Position numbers and translations under genes: made by a program. Positions 36,151 to 46,362 of a stretch of DNA of 64,000 bases are shown piece by piece (the stretch's first letter is position 1; the number at the start of each line of letters is the position of its first letter). The notes beneath the pieces are model-generated. The model was given only the letters and a program-made list of their open reading frames with translations, searched no databases and was not told the origin of the DNA. This stretch comes from Tetrahymena thermophila SB210 (lineage: Eukaryota > Ciliophora > Oligohymenophorea > Hymenostomatida > Tetrahymenidae), in assembly GCF_000189635.1 (NCBI RefSeq), contig NW_002476421.1, positions 305,267-369,266 on the forward strand, given 5' to 3'.

Positions 36151-37259
36151 GTGAGATGGTTTTCTATAATATCTCTTAAGGAAAAAAACAAGAATAGCCT
36201 GAGGTCGATCATTTAGTTACATCAAGAGAATAACTAAATGCCTGCTTATTAGTATTTTTAATTTTTAAATAAATTCATATTTTTTTAGATTGAATTAAAT
36301 TTCATTAATAAAAAATGAAAGAATAAATGTGATATTTTTTTAATAATTTTTATATATTGTTGTAAAATAATAAATAAAATAGAGTCTATTAACTCAATTA
36401 GACCTTAAAAATATGTTTGAATCTAATTATTTCAGTAGTTTAAATGTCAACAAAATAAAATCAAACTTAATAAAAACTTTTTAATACCACTTATTAAATT
36501 TCAAATTCGAGTTTTGATATTGAGCCAAAATGTCTAATTAGTGATCAAGCACCTCTAATTTATAATTTAAAAAAATTATAAATATATTTATTTGTATAAT
36601 ATGTTTAAAAATAAATTGGATGTTTTAACATTTTTTCAAAGTCTACTACTACTACTTTAAAAAGATTATAAAATAAAAACATTAAAAATTTAATATATTT
36701 ATCTAAAACTCTTTAATATTAAAAGTAAATTAAAATACATTTTTTATTTTTAAATAAAATAAAGTAAAATATTTTCATTTTTTTTGACTAATAATATATA
36801 TATTATGACTTTAATTAATTAGAATTTATTGCTAGTTGATATTAAATATTAATACAATTTTTTTTATTTTTGTAAACCAAAATACTTACTTTTAGCTTTT
36901 TATTTTAACTAAAAAAAAAATTTACTCTATTAGCAGCAAATTAGATTTCTTATAGTTAGGGACTAACTAAATGACTCTACTTTTTTTGCAGTAAGTACTT
37001 GTAATTTTTATATTATTCATACTATACTAAAAGAAAATAGTTTAAAATTAGAATTTAGTTAAATCATTCTTTAATTTAAAGAAATACGTGAGTATGCTCA
37101 TTTAATATATTTTCTATACTTAAAAGTTAACTTTAGACATTTACTTTATTTATCATCTAAAAAAATAATACATCATTGAATTTAATTGTTAGTTGAAATA
37201 TTACAACTACACATAAATCATTAAGAAGGTTTTTTAATTGATAAACTTACCTGAAAAAT
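36151..37259. other. AT-rich spacer
   Basis: No supported gene. A minus-strand frame near 36400-36580 (LEVLDHQLDILAQYQNSN...) has some coding flavour and could be a further scrap of the adjacent transposase relic, but I cannot assign it. Confidence 0.4.
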
Positions 37260-37267
37260 AAAAAAAA
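37260..37267 (-). terminator. Pol III T-run terminator
   Basis: An A8 run on the plus strand is T8 on the transcribed strand, beginning 2 nt past the discriminator base of the tRNA: a standard RNA polymerase III termination signal. Confidence 0.8.
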
Positions 37268-37269
37268 TC

Positions 37270-37349
37270 TGATGAAGGCGAGATTCGAACTCGCGCCCTT
37301 TCGGAATAGAGCCTTAATCTACCGCCTTAGACCGCTCGGCCACTTCATC
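37270..37349 (-). tRNA. tRNA-Leu (anticodon AAG)
   Basis: A complete type II cloverleaf is visible. The acceptor stem is GATGAAG/CTTCATC with discriminator A. The D-arm is GCC...GGC with AGCGG-type loop. The anticodon stem GTAGA/TCTAT carries the loop TTAAGGC, giving anticodon AAG (reads CUU, and CUC by inosine). A variable arm contains CCGAAAGG, and the T-arm is GCGAG-TTCGAAT-CTCGC. The sequence closely follows eukaryotic nuclear tRNA-Leu(AAG). There is no intron, and CCA is not encoded. The internal A and B boxes are intact. It is isolated from other tRNAs. Confidence 0.96.
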
Positions 37350-38565
37350 TTCGATGAAATTAAAGAATCTATTTATTTTATTTTTATAATATTTTGAGTC
37401 TTATTAACTCCAAATGAAAATTACTCTTATTAACCTCATATTTAGACTAAATTTATGGATAAAGGCAATAATAATTTAAAAAATAAAAAAAATTTGGATT
37501 TTTTAGGCAAAGTAGATGATTATGTATGTATTTTTACATTTAAAGTCAACTGTAGAACTTTGCAAAAGACAAGAAGAAATCATATTGTCTAAGTAGTAAA
37601 CATTTGTCAATATTAGTCCATTTAACTTACAAAATGATGATAAAGCTAATTAAAGTAGTTAATTAAACAAACTACAACAGTAATATTTTTTATAATATTA
37701 AAGCTTGTAAACATAAATTAATCTTAATAATAATTAATATAACCTTTTACACTCCTAGAAAGAAATGAAACCTAGTCATTTAAAAGCCATAAAGCAATTT
37801 TATATTTTTAAAAAAAGTAGTTTATCTGACTAATAGAAAAATGATAGTTTAACATCACTTATCAACAAGAATATATAAATATTAAATGATTAAAGACAAG
37901 AAATATAGACTTAAAATAAGATTAAACCATAATAAAAACCATAAACCTAATAAAAAAAGTACCATCATATTTTTTTAGATTTAAAAATCTAATTAAGAGC
38001 TAGCTAATATAATTAAAAAATCAAAAGATAAAAATAAGAGAATAAATAGAAATATCAAAAGCAAAACAAAAAATTAAAGAATAAAGCACAAATGTGTAAA
38101 AAATTTATAATTTAAACTTTGAAAAATATTTTTTAGTTGAAAATTTGAAAAAATATTGAATATTGTATTTGAAGACTTTTTATACTATATTATATTTATA
38201 TATTATATTCAATTTATAAATTTTTATTGAATAGTGCTTTTACATACTTTTTCATAAATACTTTAATATATTTTTTTTCATTTTAAATTAAGCATAATCT
38301 AGGTATTAAAATATAATGCTGTCTAATTCATCATATTTTATACCTGGATTAGCAATATATTTTAATTTAATCAGGTTTAATTTCTTTTTTGAAATTTCTT
38401 AGTTCTAATTAGCTAAACTGAAAAATAAATTAATTAAAATTAAAAATATATTATTAAATGCTATTCACTTATCTAGTCGCTTCCAAACGGCAAGATTTTT
38501 GAATGGCATTATACTATATTTTATAAAATATTTTATTTGGTTTAAATACATTAATTTTTTTTTCT
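37350..38565. other. AT-rich spacer
   Basis: Holds the 5' flank of the tRNA gene and the 3' flank of the first KAEE-repeat gene. The only structure is an inverted repeat at 38292-38353, listed separately. Confidence 0.5.
38292..38353. repeat. imperfect inverted repeat (foldback)
   Basis: Left arm GCATAATCTAGGTATTAAAA and right arm TTTTATACCTGGATTAGC are near-perfect reverse complements (a few mismatches and one-base gaps), with a loop of roughly 18-20 nt. It lies about 210 bp beyond the stop codon of the first KAEE gene. It may be a 3'-end RNA structure or a miniature foldback element. Confidence 0.6.
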
Positions 38566-39474
38566 TCAAAAAACTAGTAAAATAGAAGTAAAAGCTAAAG
38601 CGAATTAGATAGCCTTTGCAGAAGAAGGATTAATGTTAACTATAGATCCTGTAGTATTATTTTCAGTCTTTTTATCTTCAATCTTCTTAGCTTTTTCGCT
38701 CTTCTTTGCTTCTTCAGTTTTCTTAGCTTCTTCAGCCTTTTTAGCTTCTTCAGTTTTTTTAGCTTCTTATGCCTTCTTTGCTTCTTCAGCCTTCTTAGCT
38801 TCTTCGGCCTTTTTTGCTTCTTCAGCCTTTTTTACTTCTTCGGCTTTCTTTGTTTCTTCAGTTTTTTTAGCTTCTTCTTCAGCCTTCTTAGCTTCTTCTT
38901 CTTCAGCCTTTTTAGCTTCTTCTTCAGCAATAAACTTTTCTATTTTTTATGATGCAATTTATAAAACTTCATCACTAGCTTTTACAACCTCATCAGAAAT
39001 ACTCTAGACTTTTTATGAGTATAAGGTAAGTCTTTGAGAAATTTCGGTATAGTTTTGAATCATTTAATTAAGCATTTCGATAGACTTATTAGCTTTTTCA
39101 ATAGCCTCCTTTTATGTTTACTTATTATCATCTGTATCTGCTTTTTCTAAAGCTTCCTTAGAGTCTTTAATTTATTTCTCATTATATTCAATAGCTTTTC
39201 TACTAATTTCAATAATATTCTTCTATTCTTTATCAGCCCTTTTAGCAGTAGTAGTAGCTTCTAAAGCTAAACTTTTAGCATCCTAAGTTTTTTTAACAAC
39301 TTCATTGGCTTACTATAAATTCGTAGCATTTTCAGCAGCTAATTTCTACTTTTAAACAGTATTTTTGGCAGCTTCAACATCTCTCAAAGCTATTACAGAT
39401 TATTCTTCCAATTGAGCAAAAGTTATTACTAAGAGAAGTGCTGAAATTAAAAGAACAAAAAATTTGTTATTCAT
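38566..39474 (-). CDS. secreted, probably GPI-anchored Lys/Glu/Ala-repeat protein 1
   Basis: Single frame of 302 aa, ATG 39474, TGA 38566-38568. There is a signal peptide (MNNKFFVLLISALLLVITFA) with likely cleavage before QLEEQ. A helical Gln/Ala/Glu/Lys-rich domain covers about 20-180. Then an array of some 14 degenerate KKAEEA-type pentamer/hexamer units follows (KKAEEAKKAEE, with TEE and QEE variants). The C-terminus is NINPSSAKA followed by a hydrophobic tail IQFALAFTSILLVF ending at the stop. Signal peptide plus a C-terminal hydrophobic tail with small residues before it is the pattern for GPI anchoring. The repeat should form a long single helix or coiled coil, so a stalk-like cell-surface protein is likely. 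It is paralogous to the genes at 45.3 and 59.9 kb. Ser/Phe-rich frames on the opposite strand are shadows of the repeat. Confidence 0.85.
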
Positions 39475-42400
39475 TTTTATTAAATTTGTTAACTTTTTTT
39501 TAATTAATTTAATTATTATATTTTAGAGATTTAAAAATGGCTAGCAAATTTTAATTATTGAATATAATTCTAATATGAATAGTACTAAATAAGTAACTAA
39601 ATGATCTATTTTATTTTTATTACTTGATAAGTAATTGATTAAACAAATTTAATTATTAGATAAAAAATAGACAGAATATATCACTAAAATAGAAAGGATT
39701 AATTTAAGATTCTAGTATAATTCATGATTATTAAAAGTAAATTTAGATATTATTATATTAAAAGCAATCATAAAATCTAAAATTTTAACTCTATTTTTTT
39801 TAGATAAAGAATAATTCATAAATAACTTCACTTAGTAGATATTGAAAAAAACTTATTTATATTTTTAACTTTAAAAAGCTAATTGATCTTGTATTTTGGT
39901 TTTTGATTCAAATAAATATGTGTTGGATTTGATTAAATTAAAAGCATATATTAACAAAAATAATATTATGTTAAAGTAGTTTTTTAATTTATGGTAATAG
40001 TAAAGCATTTTAAGTAACTAATTTCATTTAATCTAATTAGAAAGGCTAGGCTTCTTAAATTAAGTTTTAAGTATTTTTAGCTGTTCAAATATTATATCAT
40101 TTATAAAATGTAATAGACACCTTCTTATATGCTTTATTAATATAAACATTACTTTAATAATCATAAATTTGTTATCTGAATTTCAAAATGAGTATGTAAA
40201 TTAATAATGACAGAGAATTTAAAATGGGAATATTTTTAGATCACTTAGAAAAAATCGGTAATTCACTTGGCAAGCGGCATGCGCAGGAATTAATTTTAAA
40301 TTTGGCAATTAAATTAAATTTTTATAAGGGGGTTGGCTAATTAACAATATAGAATTTAAAAAATTTAAAAATAATTAATTTAATTCATTTTATTTTATTT
40401 TAGAGAAATTTATGAAAAAATATGAAAAATACAGCCTTCCAAAAATGCTTGAAAGGCTAGAGGAATCTTTTACAAAATGATCTAAAAAATTCACCAGTAA
40501 ATTCTCTAGTACATAATTTTAATTATCAAAAAAATTAATTATTTCTGATAATAGTTATGAATTTTTGATCTAAAAATATTTAAAATGGGAAAATGAAAAG
40601 CGTAATTTATATTAATTATCTAAAATAGTAGGATATTCAATAATACTTTACAAATTGAAATTTAAAATCTAATCGCTTAACTATCTATACCTATTAAAAT
40701 ATTTATCTCATCCTAATTATAAAAAATCTTTTGATTTATGAAGTTATTTGTTAATTAATTTTCTCAATTTATTAGAAAAGTAACTTAGCTTAATCTAAAT
40801 ATTGCTAGAACTAATTATCTCTAACTTATTTTTTCCTCTATCTTTAATTTAATTAATTTGAGCTGAAACGAATGTTTAGCCTCTTTAACTTATTTAACCA
40901 AATTATTAATATAAAAAAAAACTTAAAAAACTTCATATTTTGAAAAATAAATGCTATTTTAAGAATAATTACTTAAATTAATGAAAATTTCAAAAAATTG
41001 TATTTTTTTCAATCATTTTTATTAAAATTTTGATAAGAATAAATTAATTAAAAAAGAAATGTAAATATATGAAATAAAAAATTCTAATATAATTTCAATA
41101 TGACAATAAAATAAATTCATAATTAATCAAATTATTAAAGAATGGTCATTTTATTAAAATAGCAAAATATTTTAATTTATTTTAAACATTATTTTAATAA
41201 TTTTAAATATATGGCAAAATTATAAAAATACACTTTTAATTAGTTGCCTTTAATTTATAGTTTGAATTTTTGTTTGCAATATCTTCAGCTATTACTAAAT
41301 AAATTAACTTTACCGAACATTATAAACTTCTACTATTGCTAATAACAAAGTTTCTTTATAAAATCAAATTTGTTTTCAATATTAAAAATCGTTCTAGGAT
41401 AGATCAAGGGCAGTCATAACTCTATATAATTATTTTTACTTAAATATAGAATAAAATTTATCATTTGATTATAATTAAAAATAAATAGATATAGAGTACA
41501 TAAAATATTTCTTCTTAATGACCATCAAAAAAAATTTAAATAATTTAGTTGCTTATATTATACTCTAAATTAATTAGTTACCATTAGTTTAAATGAAGTT
41601 AATTTCAGGTTAAGAATAGCTTGTTTTCTCTAGTTTTATAAATAAAATTAATAGTAGGCAGCAAAAAAAAGTTAAAAATTTCTAATTTTAGGATAAAACT
41701 TTACATATTAACTGTAAGTAAGATGAACTATTTTAAATTAAATATAATTAATTCTTATGAATAGGGATTTAATTTAAATTTTAATAAGTATTAATTAGAA
41801 TCAGCTTTATTAAAAGATAAATATAATGTTCTAGATTTCTTTTTTATTAGGTAAAAATTAGGTTTTTATTGAGGTTAAATTCTTTTAGTTTAGGATTTTT
41901 CATTTATTTTTTCTATTTGTTTGCTTTAGTGATTTTAAATATTTTATAAAAATAATATATGAGAGAAAAATAAAATACATATTTATACAAATTAAACTTG
42001 ATTAGCAGTAAAAAAAGAAATTAAATATAGGGTGTAGAGTTTTTTTGCCTTGAATATAGTTTTCTGATTTATATCTAAAGAATTGGAGATAATCCATAAA
42101 AACCGGTTAATGTGTACATAATAAAGGTGAGTTAGGTTATGATTCCCGTTATCTATTATATGACTACCTAGAGTATTAAGATTAACTTTTTTTCCATTTT
42201 TTGAAATTGAATTTGATAATATTTTTCATTTATTATTGGATGGAAATTTTAAATTATTTATCAATCATTCTTCAATACAAATTTTTACTTTTCAAAATTC
42301 TTAATTAATTTTGATTCAATACTATTTACTAATGGGAATTATTTATTGATCTGTAATTAATATAAATTAAAAAAGAAAAACCTTTTATTTTTTTAAAAAT

Positions 42401-42513
42401 TAATTAGACAATTAATTAAAAATCCTATCAATACATATTTTACTTACAAATAAATTAAATAAAAATTAATCTTTTAAATATTTTATTTGCTTTAAACGTG
42501 GTTTTTTTTTTAT
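39475..42513. other. intergenic DNA made of modules shared with other KAEE-gene flanks
   Basis: No gene. It contains diverged copies of modules that recur in 43-45, 47-51, 58-59 and 62-63 kb. These include a block beginning ATGAAAAAATATGAAAAATA at 40412 with CAGCCTTCC; a block TTGCTAGAACTAATTATCTC near 40782; and a block AAACTTCTACTATTGCTAAT...GTTCTAGGATAG near 41325-41410. A GC-rich island (GGCAAGCGGCATGCGCAGG) sits at 40269-40287. The pattern suggests repeated duplication of gene plus flank. Confidence 0.6.
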
Positions 42514-42906
42514 TCAGAAAGCCATTAAAATAGCAATAAAAGCTTAAGCGAATTAGATAACCTTTCCAGAAGAAGGATTAGTGTTAATTTTAGCTTCTTC
42601 GGCCTTCTTAGCTTCTTCTTTTGCTTTCTTAGCTTCTTCTTCTTCTTCTGCTTTCTTAGCTTCTTCTTTTGCTTTCTTAGCTTCTTCTTCGGAAGTATAC
42701 TTTTTTATTTATTATGATACAATTGACAAAATTTCATCACTATCTTTTTAAACCTAATCTAAAATCAATTAGGCTGCTTCCAAGCTTTGCTAAAGCATTT
42801 CTAAAATATTGGTTTATTCATCAATAATATTTTTAATAGTTTAGATTTAATTCTAAGTAATTCTAATTTTCTCTTCTAAGTCTCTTTATTTATCTTCATT
42901 ATCCAG
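42514..42906 (-). pseudogene. 5'-truncated KAEE-repeat gene copy
   Basis: The frame reads DNEDKQRDLEEKIRITQNQ..., then EEEAKKAKEEAKKAEEEEEA, then TNPSSGKVIQFAQAFIAILM and TGA at 42514-42516. The C-terminal half and GPI-like tail match the intact paralogues. No start ATG or signal peptide precedes it; an in-frame TGA lies just upstream (about 42919), and homology stops at about 42906, where an unrelated flank module (AAAATGGTTCTAAGATAG) begins. The repeat is much shorter (about five units). It looks like a copy that lost its 5' half by recombination with the flank module. Confidence 0.8.
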
Positions 42907-43096
42907 AAAAAATTATCAGAGAATAGCAATATAATTAAAAATGGTTCTAAGATAGTTGAAGGAAGGCAAGCAATGACCCTAAATAATTATTTTTACTTAA
43001 ATAAGGTTAAAATAATAAAATTTAATTTGGTACCAAATAAATGTAAAATTTCTATATTTTTTATTTAAGATCCAAAACTTATTCGTCATTTTATTT
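42907..43096. other. flank module abutting the truncated copy
   Basis: Contains the recurring AAAATGGTTCTAAGATAGTT...AATTATTTTTACTTAAAT module also seen at 41.4, 45.0, 48.0, 59.2 and 62.6 kb. Confidence 0.5.
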
Positions 43097-43365
43097 TCAA
43101 TTTCTCTATTTGACTAATTTTGAATACTGATGATGGAATTAATTTTCTAACTATTGATCCTATTCAACTGATTACTCATATTACTCTTCTAACTAATCTA
43201 AATTACTTTTTAATTCTCCATCTGTTGATTGATCTTCTATGATTACTCTTGAGATTACTAATTTTAAATTTAAATTTAAGAATATTTATCTGAGTAAGAG
43301 AAGGCTGAGAGATTAAATATTCTTCTATTAATTGCTTTTAGATATCGAATCTTTGTCTCATTTTG
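43097..43365 (-). pseudogene. possible exon or gene scrap, acidic/Gln-rich
   Basis: A minus-strand frame ends VIIEDQSTDGELKSNLDQLE, EQYEQSVEQDQQLENQFHHQ, YSKLVKQRN and TGA at 43097-43099. The composition is clearly more protein-like than the surroundings. The same region opens MRQRFDIQKQLIEEYLISQP in a different frame at about 43350, so a frameshift or an unrecognised intron would be needed to join them. No family is recognised, and it has no obvious relation to the KAEE genes. Confidence 0.25.
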
Positions 43366-43629
43366 AATTATATTAAAAACTCTATGTTTTTTTAGATTTT
43401 TTTCATTATCAGATGAGTTTTTATTTCATTATAAAAATTTGATTTAATAATTTTTTATAATAGTTCTTTAATTTTAAGTGTATTTATTTATTCTCTCTCT
43501 TCTAAGTTACTTTCTTTTATTTTTTTTATCTTTCAAATCTTGAATTTAAAGGAAAATTTTATAAGGGGATAATCAAATTAACAACGTAATTTTTAAAAAT
43601 CATTAATTTAATTTATTTAATAAAAATTT

Positions 43630-44319
43630 ATGAAAAAAATTGAAAAAGTTAGTTAGTCAGCCTTCCGAGAATGATTGAAAGGTTAGAGGAAACTTTTTCT
43701 AAATGATATAAAAAGGCATCAATTGATTTTCTAGTACCAAATTTTAATTAACAAAATGTAAGTTATCTGACTTAATTTAATCAAAAAATTAATTAATTAA
43801 TTCTGATAATTTACTCTAGTAATAGTAATAAATTTTTCATCTAAAAAATTTTTAAAATAGTGAAGATGAAGTAATAATTTTTTAATAATTATCTCAAATA
43901 GTTAATATTTCGAATATAAAATAAAATTTAATATATAGAATGAAAAGGATATTCACAAAATATTTTACAAATTAATGAAAAAAATTGAAAAAGTTAGTTA
44001 GTCAGCCTTCCAAGAATCATTAGAAGGCTAGATGAAACTTTTTCTAAGTGATCTAAAAAGCGCATCAATATATTTTCTCGTACTAGATTTTAATTAACAA
44101 AATGTAAGTTATCTGACTTAATTTAATCAAAAAATTAATTAATTAATTCTGATAAATGTTTCATCTAAAAAATATTTGAAAATAGTGAAAAGGAAGTAAT
44201 AATTTATATATAATTATCTCAAATAGTTAATATTTCGAATATAAAATAAAATTTAATATGTAGAATGGAAAGGATTTTCATAAATTACTATAAAAATTGA
44301 ACTTTATGATCTAATCATT
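43630..44319. repeat. tandem duplication, period 345 bp
   Basis: Two direct copies start ATGAAAAAAATTGAAAAAGT at 43630 and 43975 and run through CAGCCTTCC, TTTTCTAGTACC/TTTTCTCGTACT, AATGTAAGTTATCTGACTTA and the TATTTCGAATATAAAATAAA end. A more diverged third relative is at 40412. The short open frames inside carry stops and do not look coding. Confidence 0.8.
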
Positions 44320-45336
44320 TAACTATACCCATTAAAATATTTAGCTCAAATGTTCTAATTTATGAAATAATTTGTAAATTGCTTATCTCAATTCTTTAGA
44401 AAAGTAAGTAACTTAGCTTAATCAAAATATTGCTAGAACTAAGTATATCTCACTCTTTTTTCCTTTATCTTTAAATTAATTTGATCTGAAGGAATGAATG
44501 TTTAACTTCTTTAATTAAATCAACAAAATTTTTAATATGAAAAAATTAACTAAAAAAACTTCTAATTTTGAAAAGCGCTAGTTTAACAATAATTAAGCAA
44601 ACTTTTGATTAATGAATACTTAATAAAATTGTATTTTTTTCATTTATTTTTATTAAAAATTTAACAAGTATAAATTTACTAAGGAAGATAAAACATTCTT
44701 GTATGTTTTCATTAGTCAAAGAAAATAAAATAAAATAAATTCATTTTTATTATTATTAAAGAAATATTAGTTAATTTATTAATTAAAATATTTTGACTTT
44801 AAATATTATGAAAATAATTTTAAATAAGTTATCAAATTTATAAAATGCAAAAATGATAAAAATATTCTTGTAATCAATAACCTTTAATTTTTGATTGCAT
44901 GTAATATCAATAAATAAATTAACCTTTTCAAACATTATAAACTTCTAGTATTGTTAATAGCAAAGTTTCTTAGTAAAACATATTTTTTTTTCAAAATTAA
45001 AAATGGTTCTAGGATAGTTCAAGGGTAATAATAGACTTAAATAATTATTTTTACTTAACAATCAATAATATAGAGTAAAATGCCATTTCGATTTACAATA
45101 AACTAAATTTAATGTTTTGATTTAATTAAGTTTGGAGAATAAAAAATTAAATTTTTTCTAATTTTTTTTAAACTTACTACATTATTCTTTTTATTATGAA
45201 TTTTATTTTTAAAAAAATGAATTAGACAATTAATTAAAAATCAATCACATCAAATACATATTTTACAAATCAATTAAATAAAAATTTATTAGTTAAATAT
45301 TTTATTTTTTTAATTATGGCTTTTTATTTTTTTTCA
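44320..45336. other. intergenic flank modules
   Basis: Contains the ATTGCTAGAACTAAGTATAT module (about 44430), the AAACTTCTAGTATTGTTAAT...GGTTCTAGGATAGTTCAAGG module (44939-45025) and a segment TAGACAATTAATTAAAAATC (45223 on) that also precedes the 3' ends of the copies at 42.4 and 59.8 kb. Confidence 0.5.
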
Positions 45337-46362
45337 TCAGAAACCCAGTAAAATAGCAGTAAAAGCTAAAACGAATTAGATAACCTTACCAGAAGAAGGA
45401 TTAGTGTTAACTTTAGATTCTGTAACCTTATTTTCAGTCTTCTTAGCTTCTTCAGCCTTCTTAGCTTCTTCTTGAGCCTTGTTAGTTTCTTCTTGAGCCT
45501 TCTTAGCTTCTTCTGCCTTCTTATCTTCTTGAGCCTTCTTAGCTTCTTCTTGAGCCTTCTTAGCTTCTTCTGCCTTCTTATCTTCTTGAGCCTTCTTAGC
45601 TTCTTCTTCTTGAGTCTTCTTAGCTTCTTCTTGAGCCTTCTTAGCTTCTTCTTCTTGAGTCTTCTTAGCTTCTTCTTCTTGAGCCTTCTTAGCTTCTTCT
45701 TGAGCCTTCTTAGCTTCTTCTTGAGCCTTCTTAGCTTCTTCTTCTTGAGTCTTCTTAGCTTCTTCTTCTTGAGCCTTATTAGCTTCTTCTTGAGCCTTCT
45801 TTGCTTCTTCTTCGGCAGTATACTATGCTATTTTTGATTATGCAATCATCTAAATTTCATCACTAGCTTTTACAATATCTTCAGAAATACTCTAGGCTTT
45901 TAAAGAGGCATTGGTAAGTTTTTAAGAAATTTCATAATAGGTTGGAATTGTGAGGTTAAGACTATCGAGAGCCTTCTAAGCATTTTCAATTTTATCCATT
46001 AATGTTTATCTATCATCTTTATTATCTGGCATTGTTAAAGCTACTTAAAATTCTGAAATTTATTACTAGTAATATATAAGACCGTTTTTTTAAGTTTAAA
46101 AAAACTTCTTATAGTCTTCATCAGCCTTTTTAACAGCAGCTACAAATTCTAAAGCTTAAAATTTAGCATCTGAAGTTTTTTTAGCAACTTCATTAGCTTA
46201 CTATAAATTCTTAGCATTTGTAGCAGCTAATTTCAAGTCATTGATAGTTTTTTAGGCAGATTCAAGATTTTTGAAAGCTTTATCAGATTTCTCTTCCTAT
46301 TGAGCAAAAGTTGTTGCTAAGAGAAGGGCTGAAATTAAAAGAATAAACAATTTCTTATTCAT
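45337..46362 (-). CDS. secreted, probably GPI-anchored Lys/Glu/Ala/Gln-repeat protein 2
   Basis: 341 aa, ATG 46362, TGA 45337-45339. Signal peptide MNKKLFILLISALLLATTFA, then a helical domain of about 165 residues, then about 22 units dominated by KKAQEE and KKTQEEE (Gln codons mostly TAA-free CAA in this array), interrupted twice by EDKKAEEA. The C-terminus NTNPSSGKVIQF-VLAFTAILLGF is the GPI-signal-like tail. In this copy the repeat has drifted to KAQEE, while copies 1 and 3 use KAEE, so the array has been homogenised independently in each gene. The upstream 3.2 kb is nearly identical to that of copy 3. Confidence 0.85.

Noticed and set aside
38633-39007. Plus-strand Ser/Ala/Phe-rich open frame
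   Set aside because: Antisense shadow of the KAEE repeat of the minus-strand gene, which has a signal peptide, Gln codons and a proper end.
40328-40334. GGGGGTT, resembling the Tetrahymena telomere unit GGGGTT
   Set aside because: Only one unit, with no array; chance.
45472-45837. Plus-strand Leu/Ser/Phe-rich open frame
   Set aside because: Antisense shadow of the KAQEE repeat in KAEE gene 2.
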